Positions 1 to 8,320 are shown, counted from the first letter of the stretch. The stretch is 64,000 nucleotides of DNA from Actinomycetota bacterium (GCA_003134555.1 PLBO01000151.1:62001-126000); one strand, 5' to 3'. Numbers and translations are program-made. Notes: generated from the sequence alone by a model not told the origin.

Positions 1-899
1 AGGACCGACACGAAGCGTTGCAACTCCGCGAGGAGCGGCTCCTGCCGCTCGCTGCGCATTGCCCCGAGCAGCACATCGGGGTCGGTGAGGTTGGCGATCG
101 CCTCCATCGAGGACGGATCCGAGGGATCGAAGCCACCGAGTTGGCTCTCCATTGCCTCGGCCTGCACTTCGTAGGCGCCGACGTACGCCGAGGCGCAACG
201 CAGTAGCCGCTCGCGTACCCAAGGGACCGCGCGCTGAGCGCCGTGCACGACCTCACGCAGCGCCAGCGCGTAGCTCAGCTCGTCGAGCGGCAGCGACCAC
301 TCCTGCGCGAAGGCGTCGACGTTGCGCGTGATGAACAACAGGTTCGGCGCGCCGTCGAGCGGCAGCGGCAGGTCGAACTGACCGAGCGCCCGGTGCGAGA
401 GCAGTCCGATCATCGAACCGGCCCACCCGCCGAGGAGCAGCGGCATCATCATTGCGAACAACATGTCGGGGGAGAACGCGGCGGCGGCCGGGTTGGCGGG
501 GTTCGGGTCGGGTTCGGAATCGGAGCGGCCGAGCGCGGCCGCGAGCGCGCCGAGCACAGGTTCGAGCCCGGTGAGGGTCACACTCGACCAGGTCGCCCGA
601 TCGACGCTGCGGGCCGGAACAGTCAGCGCGGCCGAGATGCCGGTTGCTTCGGAGACCATCAGCTGCGCGGCCCGGACGACGTCGTCGAGCACGCGGGACG
701 CTTCGGGGTCGATCGGCGGCTCGGCGTGTTGCTCGCCCGTCTCCATGTCGAGCTTCGCCATGGTTTCCGCGGTCCGGCGCGCGACCTCCATGTTGACGGG
801 GCCGGGCGACTGCAGCATCCGCATGATCTCGGAGACGTCGAGGCCGAACGGGTTGAACGGGTTCGGAAAACCTTCCCCCATTTGGGGAACGTCGCTCAC
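1..899 (-). CDS. DUF2342 zincin-like protein (partial at window edge)
   Basis: Reads leftward off the window, so the C-terminus is missing; 299 codons are visible. The GTG start at 899 is chosen because the protein then begins just before the conserved N-terminal NPFNPFG segment, and 918 starts the divergent neighbour. Composition and the motif LPLDELSYALALREVVH followed by a PWVRERL segment match the actinobacterial DUF2342 family, annotated as zinc-dependent metalloproteases or hydrolases. The position expected to be the first His of HExxH is Arg215 (R-E-V-V-H219), so catalytic zinc binding is doubtful. Mycobacteria keep a DUF2342 gene beside a PDZ-protease and UPF0182 gene, as this window does a few kb downstream. 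Family assignment is good; activity is unknown. Confidence 0.8.
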   Translation of the reverse strand, partial: MSDVPQMGEGFPNPFNPFGLDVSEIMRMLQSPGPVNMEVARRTAETMAKLDMETGEQHAEPPIDPEASRVLDDVVRAAQLMVSEATGISAALTVPARSVDRATWSSVTLTGLEPVLGALAAALGRSDSEPDPNPANPAAAAFSPDMLFAMMMPLLLGGWAGSMIGLLSHRALGQFDLPLPLDGAPNLLFITRNVDAFAQEWSLPLDELSYALALREVVHGAQRAVPWVRERLLRCASAYVGAYEVQAEAMESQLGGFDPSDPSSMEAIANLTDPDVLLGAMRSERQEPLLAELQRFVSV

Positions 900-917
900 T
901 ACGCCAGTCTATGGACC

Positions 918-1955
918 ATGGCCGATGAAATCGTCGTCGCGGTTGCCGGCGTGTCGGGCTTCCTCGGGCAACGACTTTTGCCTTTGCTCGACGCCAGCCC
1001 CCATGTCGACCGGATCGTCGGTCTCGACATTCGTGACCCGGCCCGGCGCGCGCGCAAGCTCGAATTCCACCGGGTCGACGTGCTCGGCACCGACCTCACG
1101 CCCTACCTGCGCGACGTGTCGTCGATCGTTCACCTCGCGGCGGCGATCGGTCCGCTGCCCGACGACGAGTTGTTCACGCGCGTCAACGTCGAAGGCACTC
1201 GGCGCGTGCTCGGCGCGGCAACGGCGGCCGGTGTGACGAAGGTCGTGCGGCCGTCGAGCACCGCGGTGTACGGCGCCTGGGCGAACAACCCGGTGCCGAT
1301 CACCGAAGACGCGCCGTTGCGACCGAGCCCCGGTTACCTGCCGGCCATCGTCGACGGTGAGTGTGAGCGCCTCCTCGCCGAGTGGGCGAGCGCTGCACCG
1401 GGGCGCACGGCGACGCGGCTGCGCATCGCGCCGATCGTCGGCGTCGGGGCGCGCTCGTTGTTCACGGCGGTCGCGACCGGTCGCGCTCCGGTGCGCGTAC
1501 GCGGCGCGTCGCCGCCGGTTCAGGTCGTCCACGTCGACGACGCCGCGGCCGCGCTCGAACTGAGCACTTCGGTCGATCTCGACGGCGCGTACAACGTCGC
1601 CGCCGACGGTTGGCTCGCGTACGAAGACGCGGGGGCGCTGCTGCCGCGCGCACGCATGCCCGCGCTTCCCGCGCAGCTCGCGACACGCGTGCTCGCGGTG
1701 AGCTGGGCGACCGGGCTGGGCGACGCGCCGCCGGCGCTCGTGCCGTACCTGGTGCATCCCTGGGTCGTCGCGAACGATCGCCTCAAGCTTGCGGGTTGGA
1801 AGCCGCGTCACTCCAACGACGAGGCGCTGCTCCTCGCGAGCGGCGCGCCCGACCCGAGCCTGGTGCCCTGGGTCGCGGGCGCGGCAGCGGTCACCGCCGG
1901 CGCCGCGTTGGGCACGTGGTGGCTGACCCGGCGGCGCGGGCACCGAGGCCGTTGA
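918..1955 (+). CDS. NAD-dependent epimerase/dehydratase-like SDR with C-terminal membrane anchor
   Basis: 345 aa, start ATG at 918, divergent from the DUF2342 gene with 18 bp between the two starts. The N-terminus carries the Rossmann glycine motif A-G-V-S-G-F-L-G (residues 9-16) and the typical HLAAAIGP and VNVEGT segments of extended SDRs. At the active site the expected Y-x-x-x-K reads P142-A-I-V-D146, so both catalytic residues seem to be replaced. The last 30 residues form one hydrophobic segment followed by RRRGHRGR, a probable membrane anchor with a cytoplasmic basic tail. It may bind a nucleotide or sugar-nucleotide without normal SDR catalysis. The fold is clear; the substrate is unknown. 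Confidence 0.8.
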   Translation: MADEIVVAVAGVSGFLGQRLLPLLDASPHVDRIVGLDIRDPARRARKLEFHRVDVLGTDLTPYLRDVSSIVHLAAAIGPLPDDELFTRVNVEGTRRVLGAATAAGVTKVVRPSSTAVYGAWANNPVPITEDAPLRPSPGYLPAIVDGECERLLAEWASAAPGRTATRLRIAPIVGVGARSLFTAVATGRAPVRVRGASPPVQVVHVDDAAAALELSTSVDLDGAYNVAADGWLAYEDAGALLPRARMPALPAQLATRVLAVSWATGLGDAPPALVPYLVHPWVVANDRLKLAGWKPRHSNDEALLLASGAPDPSLVPWVAGAAAVTAGAALGTWWLTRRRGHRGR

Positions 1956-1966
1956 CGCGATCGCGA

Positions 1967-3025
1967 TTACGCGTGGGTCGTGTGCTCGGCGTACCAGGTG
2001 TCCCAGGCGGGCGTGAAGTACTCGAGCCGCACCTTCTTGTATTCCTTCACCGACCACAAGAGGCAGAACTCGTCGACGCCGGTTTCGGAGCGGATGGCCT
2101 CGATCGTCGCTTCGCAGTCGCGCGCGGTGCGGCCGTGGACCATCGTGAAGACGCTGTACGGCCAGTCGTCGTAGGTCGGGCGCCGGTAACAGTGCGACAC
2201 CGCGGCGAAGCCGGCCATCTGCGGCCCGATCTCGTCGAGCCGATCCTCCGGGACGGCCCACACGCCCATCGCGTTCGCCTTGAACCCCGCGCTGCGATGG
2301 TTCATGACCGCCGCGAAGCGGCGCATGAGCTTGCGCTCCTTCAGTGATCGGAGGACGGCCAGCACGTCGCTCTCGGTCACGCCGCCACCGATCTGCTCCG
2401 CGTATGCCGCGAACGGTCGCTCGACGTTCGCGAGATCGTGCTGCACTACGCGGATCGTCGCGAGCTCGAGCTCGGAGAGGTCGGGCGCGGGCATCTCGGC
2501 TTTGCGCTCGGGACGTTCGTGCTCGAGCACGGTCACCTTGGCGTCGGCCGCCGTCTTCCCGGTCATGTCGAGCTTGACGCCGATCTTGTACAGCTTGATC
2601 GTCGGCAAGGTGCGCGTGACCCGTGAGCCCGACTCGCGGTGCAACACGTCGATGTGCTCGTCGAGGGACTCGCCGGGCGGAACCGCGACGGTGTACCAGA
2701 GGTTGTAGTCGTGGTTGCGCTTGTAGTTGTGACTGACACCCGGGTGCTCGCTGATCACCGCGGCGGCGTCGTCGATGTGTTCCGGATCGACCTTGGCGGC
2801 AATGAGCGCGGACGAGTAACCCAGTGCGCGCGTGTCGAAGATCGCGGAGAGCTGGCGGAGTACTCCCGTCTCTTTCACCTTCGCCACCCGGCTCCGCACC
2901 GTGGGTTCGTCGACGCCGAGGCGGTCGGCGAGCACCGCGAATGGCCGGGTCTCGAGCGGGAAGTCCCACTGGACGGCGTTCAACAGCTCGCGGTCGAGAT
3001 CGTCCAACTCGTCTGCTTGCGTCAC
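1967..3025 (-). CDS. Siroheme decarboxylase-like protein, two fused Lrp/AsnC-type domains (AhbA/AhbB, NirDL family)
   Basis: 352 aa from a GTG start. Two tandem units each contain a winged-helix part and an AsnC-like sensor part: residues about 5-160 and 175-345. Both carry AhbA/NirD-type signatures: FPLETRPF, GVSHNYKRNHDYNLWYT and IKLYKIG in the first, and ERPFAAYAEQIG, VSHCYRRPTYDDWPYSVF and CLLWSVKEYKKVRL in the second. In this family the AhbA/AhbB or NirDL proteins decarboxylate siroheme to 12,18-didecarboxysiroheme, in heme or heme d1 synthesis. Such genes are often misnamed transcription regulators. No nir or ahbC gene is visible here. Convergent with the SDR gene. Confidence 0.75.
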   Translation of the reverse strand: MTQADELDDLDRELLNAVQWDFPLETRPFAVLADRLGVDEPTVRSRVAKVKETGVLRQLSAIFDTRALGYSSALIAAKVDPEHIDDAAAVISEHPGVSHNYKRNHDYNLWYTVAVPPGESLDEHIDVLHRESGSRVTRTLPTIKLYKIGVKLDMTGKTAADAKVTVLEHERPERKAEMPAPDLSELELATIRVVQHDLANVERPFAAYAEQIGGGVTESDVLAVLRSLKERKLMRRFAAVMNHRSAGFKANAMGVWAVPEDRLDEIGPQMAGFAAVSHCYRRPTYDDWPYSVFTMVHGRTARDCEATIEAIRSETGVDEFCLLWSVKEYKKVRLEYFTPAWDTWYAEHTTHA

Positions 3026-3124
3026 CGGAGTGGGCTCCTCACGTCGATGGACGCTCCCATGCTCGCGCGTCCTGGTCGTTCCCGGAGACTCCGCCGAACC
3101 CGGTCTCGGTCTCGGTCAACCGGC

Positions 3125-4327
3125 TCACCCTGTCGTCGCGCCGAGCCGGACGCGTACCTCGAGCGCCTGTGCGCCCCGGCGCAGCTCCATCACCACGGTG
3201 AGGCCGGGGGCGAGGCCCCGCACGAGCGCCGTGACGTCGCGGATCGACTCGACCGCGCGCCCGTTGATCGATGCGACCAGATCGCTGACGTGAGCGCCGG
3301 CGCGCGCGGCGGGCGCCTCCTTCGTCATCTGCACGATCATCGGTCCGAGCGGTGTGTCGGCGCCGCGGACGCCCAACGTTCCGTGCTGGACGACACCGGT
3401 CGCGTCGAGCTGGCGCGCGACCGCGACTGCGACGTCGATCGAGACCGCATAGGTAGTCGCGCTCCCGTTGACGTGTCCGAGGACGATGCCGGCGACCGAT
3501 CCCGATGCATCGACGAGAGCGCCACCGACCACCGCCGCGGTGCTCGCGGCGTCGGTCTCGAGCAGACCGCCCGTCGAGGGGCCGAGATCGCTCACGACCA
3601 GCGCGTCGTTCGACGACGCCATCCCGGCGCTCATCCACGGCGAAGTCGTTGGGGCCGTCGGCGCGCCGAGGAGCCAAACCGGTGAGCCGGTCGGCGGCGC
3701 ATGATCGGCGAGCTGGGCGGCGGGCACGTCGGCGGCGTCCTGCAGGTCGAGGAGGACGAGATCGGTGACCCGATCGCGCCCGGCGACTTTGGCGGTGTGT
3801 TGGCGCCGGTCGGCGGTCACGACCTGGACGGTCTTCGCGGTTCCGACGACGCGCGCGCTGGTCAGCAGTTGCGTGCCGTGGCGTACGCAAACCCCCGAGC
3901 CGCGCCGCGTGCCCTGCGCGTCGCGCGCGAGCACCGCGACGACGGAAGGGCTCAGTCGCGCGAGCGTGTCGGTCGCGGTTGGCGCCCGGGTGGTCGTCGC
4001 ATCACGTGTGGCCGAGGTCGCATCCCCGGAGGACGATCGATCGAACGATCCCGTGACCGCGAGCACGGCCACGGTGAGCAGGGCTCCGGCCGCGCCGGCG
4101 AGCAGTGGCGCGAGCCACGGCAGGGTTCGGTGGCGGGCTCCACTCGCCGTTGTCGGCGGCGCGAACGCGGCGCCCAGGACCGAGAGCTCGGTCGGGTGGA
4201 GCCACACCCGGTCGAGCGGGTCGGGGAGGGGAACACGACCGCCCGCGTGCTCGTCGTCGGGCTCGTCGTCGGGACCCTCGGAGTGCTCGTCGGGGGGCTT
4301 GTCGTCGTGGCCGTTGCCTTGCCCCAT
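3125..4327 (-). CDS. HtrA/DegP-like membrane protein with degenerate protease domain and PDZ domain
   Basis: 400 aa. The ATG at 4327 is preferred over longer in-frame options because it gives a classical layout: an acidic cytoplasmic N-terminus (1-65), one membrane segment (about 70-93), a chymotrypsin-like S1C domain (about 122-310) and a PDZ domain (about 315-400). The catalytic triad is mostly lost. The His of the TxAHVV motif is Arg159 (TSARVV), the Asp is kept (VTD189L), and the GNSGG nucleophile motif reads VVGG with Val267 where Ser is expected. It is probably a non-proteolytic envelope sensor or scaffold. Divergent from moaE. Confidence 0.8.
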   Translation of the reverse strand: MGQGNGHDDKPPDEHSEGPDDEPDDEHAGGRVPLPDPLDRVWLHPTELSVLGAAFAPPTTASGARHRTLPWLAPLLAGAAGALLTVAVLAVTGSFDRSSSGDATSATRDATTTRAPTATDTLARLSPSVVAVLARDAQGTRRGSGVCVRHGTQLLTSARVVGTAKTVQVVTADRRQHTAKVAGRDRVTDLVLLDLQDAADVPAAQLADHAPPTGSPVWLLGAPTAPTTSPWMSAGMASSNDALVVSDLGPSTGGLLETDAASTAAVVGGALVDASGSVAGIVLGHVNGSATTYAVSIDVAVAVARQLDATGVVQHGTLGVRGADTPLGPMIVQMTKEAPAARAGAHVSDLVASINGRAVESIRDVTALVRGLAPGLTVVMELRRGAQALEVRVRLGATTG

Positions 4328-4409
4328 CGCCGAGCGAGTGTACCGACGCCCGTCCCGGACGCGACCGCGGGCAGGCGTGCGACCAGGGTCGTTCCGTAGA
4401 CTGAGCGCC

Positions 4410-4889
4410 GTGCTCCGGCCCATCCCCGACGCGCGCGACTGGGTCGCGCTCACTGACGAACCCCTGCCGGGCGAGATCGCGGCGCAATGGGCGACCGTGC
4501 CGTCGGCCGGGGCGGTCGTCACCTTCGCCGGGGTCGTGCGCGATCACGCCGAGGGTCGTCCGGGCGTCGAAGCCATGACCTACGAGGCCTACGAAGAGCC
4601 GGCGGTGCGGGCGCTCACCGACATCGTCGCGGAGATGCGACGCCGCTGGCCCGACATCGTGCGCGTCGCGCTCCTGCATCGCGTCGGCGATCTGAGGCTC
4701 TCCGAAGCGTCGGTCCTCGTAGTGGTGTCGGCGCCGCATCGGGGCGTCGCCTTCGAGGCCGCCGAGCTCGCGATCGACACGTTGAAACGATCAGCACCCA
4801 TCTGGAAGCAGGAGCACTGGTCGGGCGGCTCCGATTGGGCAGTCGAGCAGCATCAGATCCGTCCGGCCACATCGGCGTCGGAGCGCTGA
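4410..4889 (+). CDS. moaE: Molybdopterin synthase catalytic subunit
   Basis: 159 aa, GTG start at 4410. MoaE inserts sulfur carried by MoaD thiocarboxylate into cyclic pyranopterin monophosphate to make molybdopterin. Diagnostic segments are present: GAVVTFAGVVRDHAEG, YEAYEEPA, LLHRVGDLRLSE, VSAPHRGVAFEA and the active-site LKRSAPIWKQEHW with its two conserved lysines. Length fits the family. No other molybdenum-cofactor gene is in the window, so moaE stands alone here. Its stop is immediately followed by the GTG of the next small gene, which suggests one transcript running through to mreB. Confidence 0.93.
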   Translation: MLRPIPDARDWVALTDEPLPGEIAAQWATVPSAGAVVTFAGVVRDHAEGRPGVEAMTYEAYEEPAVRALTDIVAEMRRRWPDIVRVALLHRVGDLRLSEASVLVVVSAPHRGVAFEAAELAIDTLKRSAPIWKQEHWSGGSDWAVEQHQIRPATSASER

Positions 4890-5069
4890 GTGGGATTCCT
4901 GCTCATCGCGGTCGTCGGCAGCATTCTCGGCATCGCCGTCGTGCTGCTTCGCAACCGGCGCCCGAACTCAATGGAACACAGCATCGACGAGTTCGAGCGC
5001 AACCTGCGAGCGCTCGCGCCCGAAGGGCCGTCGCGCCGTCGCCGCCGGCCGGAGGGAAAGGCGAGCTGA
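4890..5069 (+). CDS. Small single-pass membrane protein (59 aa)
   Basis: The GTG start follows the moaE stop codon directly. Residues 2-22 form one hydrophobic helix (FLLIAVVGSILGIAVVLL) followed by NRR, then a soluble helical stretch SIDEFERNLRALAPEG and a strongly basic tail (RRRRRPEGK). The stop at 5067-5069 lies one base before the mreB start codon. No family is recognised. Its position between moaE and mreB and its one-helix layout suggest a membrane-tethered partner of the rod-type cytoskeleton, but that is inference. Coding is supported by the exact spacing on both sides. Confidence 0.65.
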   Translation: MGFLLIAVVGSILGIAVVLLRNRRPNSMEHSIDEFERNLRALAPEGPSRRRRRPEGKAS

Positions 5070-5070
5070 G

Positions 5071-6066
5071 CTGCCGCGCGACCTCGCGATCGATCTCGGG
5101 ACCGCCAACACGCTTGTCTACGCGCGCAACAACGGCATCATCCTCAACGAGCCGACCGTCATCGCGCTGAACAGCCGCACGCAGGACGTGCTCGCGATGG
5201 GACAAGAGGCGTGGCAGATGATCGGCCGCACTCCCGGATACATCGTGGCCGTCCGACCGTTGCGCGGGGGCGCGATCACCGACTTCGACATCACGCAACG
5301 GATGATCCGCCTGTTGTTCCAGCGCGCCGGGGTCAACCGCATGTCACGCGCACGGGTGCTGATCTGCGTGCCCTCCGCCATCACCCACGTGGAGAAGCGC
5401 GCCGTGCTGGAGGCCGCGCGCCGGGCCGGTTCGGCCCAGACCCACCTGCTCGAGCAGCCGATGGCGGCCGCGATCGGGGCCGGACTACCGATCCATGAGC
5501 CCATGGGCAACATGGTGATCGACGTCGGCGGCGGAACTACTGAGATCGCGGTGATATCGCTGGGCGGCATCGTCGCATTGGAAGCGTTGCGGGTCGGTTC
5601 CTTCGACCTGGACGCCGCGATACAGGCCTACGTCCGCCGGGAGTACGGCATCGCGATCGGTGAGCGCACGGCCGAGGAGATCAAGTTGGCCATCGGTTCG
5701 GCCTACGCGATCGACGACGAGTTCAAGGCGGAGGTTCGCGGACGCGATCTGATGTCGGGCCTCCCCAAGACGATCATGCTCGTGCCCGAGGAGGTGCGCG
5801 GCGCGATCGAGGAGCAACTCCGTGCGATCTGCGACGCGGTCATCTCGTGCCTGGCGCGAACGCCGCCCGAGCTCGCGCAGGATCTGATCATGAACGGCGT
5901 GCACCTCGTCGGCGGCGGTGGGATGCTGCGCGGACTCGACCGTCGCATCAGCGAGGAGACCGATCTGCCGGTGCACCTCGTCGACGCACCCCTCGAATGC
6001 GTCGTGCTCGGCGCGGGCCGCTGCCTCGAGAGCTTCGACAGCCTGCGCGATCTCTTCATGGAGTAG
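5071..6066 (+). CDS. mreB: Rod-shape actin homologue MreB, probably with a CTG start
   Basis: 331 aa. Actin-fold ATPase that organises lateral cell-wall synthesis. The phosphate-1 loop D8-L-G-T-A-N-T is intact at the N-terminus, as are the phosphate-2 segment MVIDVGGGTTEIAVI, EEIKLAIGSA, and the adenosine motif HLVGGGGMLRGL. No ATG, GTG or TTG exists in frame between the upstream gene and this motif. The first ATG (5188) would delete the nucleotide site, so CTG at 5071 is the best start, about 14 nt after a GGAGGG ribosome site at 5051. No mreC, mreD, pbpA or rodA follows, so the gene is separated from its usual partners. Confidence 0.93.
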   Translation: MPRDLAIDLGTANTLVYARNNGIILNEPTVIALNSRTQDVLAMGQEAWQMIGRTPGYIVAVRPLRGGAITDFDITQRMIRLLFQRAGVNRMSRARVLICVPSAITHVEKRAVLEAARRAGSAQTHLLEQPMAAAIGAGLPIHEPMGNMVIDVGGGTTEIAVISLGGIVALEALRVGSFDLDAAIQAYVRREYGIAIGERTAEEIKLAIGSAYAIDDEFKAEVRGRDLMSGLPKTIMLVPEEVRGAIEEQLRAICDAVISCLARTPPELAQDLIMNGVHLVGGGGMLRGLDRRISEETDLPVHLVDAPLECVVLGAGRCLESFDSLRDLFME

Positions 6067-6088
6067 CGCATCTCTACGGAGTAGGCCG

Positions 6089-6694
6089 TCACGGCGTGAC
6101 GGCCAGGAGATCCTCGGCGGCCTGGCGCACCTGCCAATCGGGATCTTCCAAGGCCGTGCGCAACCGTGCCTCGACCTCGTCACCTTCGAAGGCCGCGAGC
6201 GCGAGGACGGCACGCCGGCGGATCGCAGGCTTGTCGTCGCACGCGGCGAGCACGGCGGCAAGCGTCGCGGGATCGCCCTGCGCGCCCAGCGCCGCGACGG
6301 CCGCCTCACGAACGAGCGGGTCGGCGTGCGCGGTCGCGGCTCGTACGACCGACTTGATCGCGGCGCGCGACGGTCTCGGGTGCTCACCGATCGCGTAGGC
6401 CGCGGCTTCCGCTACCCACGCGTCGTCGTCGGCCAGCAACTCGACCAGCGCCGCGCCCGTCACCGCGCGGCCGAGCTTCGGCGCGACCTCGGCCGAGCGG
6501 CGACGCACGCGAGCGTCGGCGTCTCGGGCCGCTCGCCGCCAGACGGGCGCGCTCACGCGGCGCGGCGCCGTGCGCACGAGCGCGGCGATCGCGACCGCGC
6601 GTACACGCGGGTCGGGATCGTCGATCGCGCGCCCGGCGAGCTCGCTCGCGTCCTTTTCGACGGCGGCGGCGGCGGCTCGGGCGTTCGGGTCCAT
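6089..6694 (-). CDS. HEAT-repeat (PBS-lyase-like) protein
   Basis: 201 codons, Ala/Arg-rich. About six degenerate helical repeats of roughly 30 residues follow the pattern D-P-D-x-x-V-R-x-x-A-x-x-A-L, for example DDPDPRVRAVAIAAL, DADARVRRRSAEV, ADDDAWVAEAAAYAIG, ADPLVREAAVAALG and DPDWQVRQAAEDLL. No catalytic motif, signal peptide or membrane segment is seen. Such proteins serve as protein-binding scaffolds. Convergent with mreB, 22 bp apart. Its partner cannot be told from sequence. Confidence 0.75.
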   Translation of the reverse strand: MDPNARAAAAAVEKDASELAGRAIDDPDPRVRAVAIAALVRTAPRRVSAPVWRRAARDADARVRRRSAEVAPKLGRAVTGAALVELLADDDAWVAEAAAYAIGEHPRPSRAAIKSVVRAATAHADPLVREAAVAALGAQGDPATLAAVLAACDDKPAIRRRAVLALAAFEGDEVEARLRTALEDPDWQVRQAAEDLLAVTP

Positions 6695-6857
6695 CTCCCG
6701 CGACCGTATCGGCGCGATTCCCTACAGCGGCGCGGTTCGTTTGCCGATCGTGCCTTGACGGACCGGTCGGCCCGGGCGAACCGTACCGGCCGCTCGTCGA
6801 TCAATGCTCCGGGGTCGGTGTCGAGGACGGGGCGACACCGGCCCTGCAGATACGGCC

Positions 6858-7067
6858 TCAGCCGCCCAAGCTCGACGCGGCCATCATGATCGCGAGCGCG
6901 GCCGCTCCCGCCATGAGTGCCGTGCCGAGGGCGGTGGCCGCCATGAGGACGACGACTCGGACGAGCGCGGACCGCCGGCGTGACCTCGGCGCCGTTTGCA
7001 GCGGCGCACCCGGCCGCCGCGACCGAGCGGACGGGGTGGGCGTGGCAATCTGTTGGGCGATGGTCAC
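6858..7067 (-). CDS. Small single-pass membrane protein (69 aa)
   Basis: GTG start at 7067 with a good ribosome site, GAGGAG, 7 nt upstream. Residues 1-35 are basic and Pro/Arg-rich, and residues about 36-66 form one long Ala/Met-rich hydrophobic helix ending in SSLGG. This predicts a cytoplasmic basic N-terminus and one membrane span. Divergent from the PDZ-Lon protease gene with a 71-bp shared upstream region. No family is recognised. The ribosome site and membrane profile support a real gene. The 163 bp between it and the HEAT gene hold nothing I can identify. Confidence 0.55.
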   Translation of the reverse strand: MTIAQQIATPTPSARSRRPGAPLQTAPRSRRRSALVRVVVLMAATALGTALMAGAAALAIMMAASSLGG

Positions 7068-7138
7068 GTCGCAGCTCCTCGGTTTCGCGCGCGTTTTGTC
7101 GGCTCCTCGGTCGGCGCGCGGCGCCCAGAGCTGAACGA

Positions 7139-8320
7139 ATGACCAGAGAAGGGACGGCGACCACTGCCGGCGCCGGTCCGGAACCCGCCTTCGACGGCCC
7201 GTCCGGACCCGATCGCCGGCGAGGCACCTGGTTCACGCGGATCGGTCTCGGGCTTGGGATATTGCTGACCGCCGTGGTGATCGCGGGCTTCGCGATCCGG
7301 GTTCCCTACACGACCATCGCGCCGGGCGACGCGTTGTCGCTTCCGCCTCTCGTTTCCGTCCAGGGTGCACACACGTATCCAACCCCGCGCGGCGACATCC
7401 GTCTCCTCTTCGTGCGCGAGGCCTACCACGTGAACCTCTGGCAATACGTGCGCGCGCGTCTCGACTCCGACATCGATCTCGTCAAGGACGGAGCCGCAAA
7501 CCCGGGCCGGCTGACGCCGAAACAACTCAATGACCAAGCGCTGCAGCAAATGGCCGACGCGAAGAGCTTCGCGACCGCGGTCGCGCTGAAGACCGCCGGC
7601 CACAAGGTGAGCGTCGCGCCCGGCCTCGTCGTCAGCGATCTCACGCCGGGGATGCCGGCGATCGACGTCCTGTCCTGGGGCGACGTGATCGTGTCGGCGG
7701 ACGGGCACAAGATCGTCGCGGCGAGCGATTTGAGCGCCGCGATCGCGAAGCACAAGGTGGGCGAGCAGCTCGCGCTCGTTGTCGAGCGGGCGGGAAAGCG
7801 GCTCAGCGTGCGCGTCAGGGTCGGCGTCTTCCCCGGCGACGGCCGCTCCAACGGCCCGAAGGGGATCGGTGTCGAGCTGTCGCCGCGCTTCACGTTCCCG
7901 TTCAAGGTGAACGTCGACACGACGACCATCGGCGGTCCGTCGGCAGGTCTCGCGATGACCCTCGCGATCTTCGACGACCTGACGCCGGGCGATCTCACGG
8001 GTGGTCAACGCGTCGCGGTGACCGGCACGATCGATCCCGCGGGCAATGTCGGCGAAATAGGCGGCATCGAGCAGAAGGCGGTCGCCGCGCGCGCCGCGCA
8101 CGTGAAGTTGTTCATCGTGCCGCAATGTTCACCCGACGACCCGGCCGCGGCGCTCACGAGCTGCAAGGCGGATTTGGTCCGCACGGCCAAGCGCGCGGGG
8201 AGCAAGATCAAGGTGGTGCCCGTCTCGACGTTCGCACAAGCGCTGAAGGTGCTTCGTGACAACGGCGGTGCTCCGGTTGGACAGAGCGCTCCGACGACCT
8301 CGACGACGACTGCCGCCTGA
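7139..8320 (+). CDS. Membrane-anchored PDZ-Lon-type Ser/Lys protease (YlbL family)
   Basis: 393 aa, ATG at 7139. Order: cytoplasmic stretch to about 30, membrane helix about 35-57, a beta-rich region starting with VPYTTIAPGDA, a PDZ domain about 150-235, and a LonC-type protease domain about 240-375. The catalytic dyad is intact: Ser268 in GGPSAG and Lys313 in GIEQKAVAARAA. The C-terminus is Thr/Ser-rich. Relatives are YlbL of Bacillus and Rv3194c of M. tuberculosis, the latter next to a UPF0182 gene, matching the arrangement here. It probably cuts envelope proteins on the outer face of the membrane. Confidence 0.9.
   Translation: MTREGTATTAGAGPEPAFDGPSGPDRRRGTWFTRIGLGLGILLTAVVIAGFAIRVPYTTIAPGDALSLPPLVSVQGAHTYPTPRGDIRLLFVREAYHVNLWQYVRARLDSDIDLVKDGAANPGRLTPKQLNDQALQQMADAKSFATAVALKTAGHKVSVAPGLVVSDLTPGMPAIDVLSWGDVIVSADGHKIVAASDLSAAIAKHKVGEQLALVVERAGKRLSVRVRVGVFPGDGRSNGPKGIGVELSPRFTFPFKVNVDTTTIGGPSAGLAMTLAIFDDLTPGDLTGGQRVAVTGTIDPAGNVGEIGGIEQKAVAARAAHVKLFIVPQCSPDDPAAALTSCKADLVRTAKRAGSKIKVVPVSTFAQALKVLRDNGGAPVGQSAPTTSTTTAA

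Noticed and set aside
243-917. Plus-strand extension upstream of the SDR gene
   Set aside because: It is antisense to the DUF2342 gene; the SDR glycine loop begins right after ATG 918.
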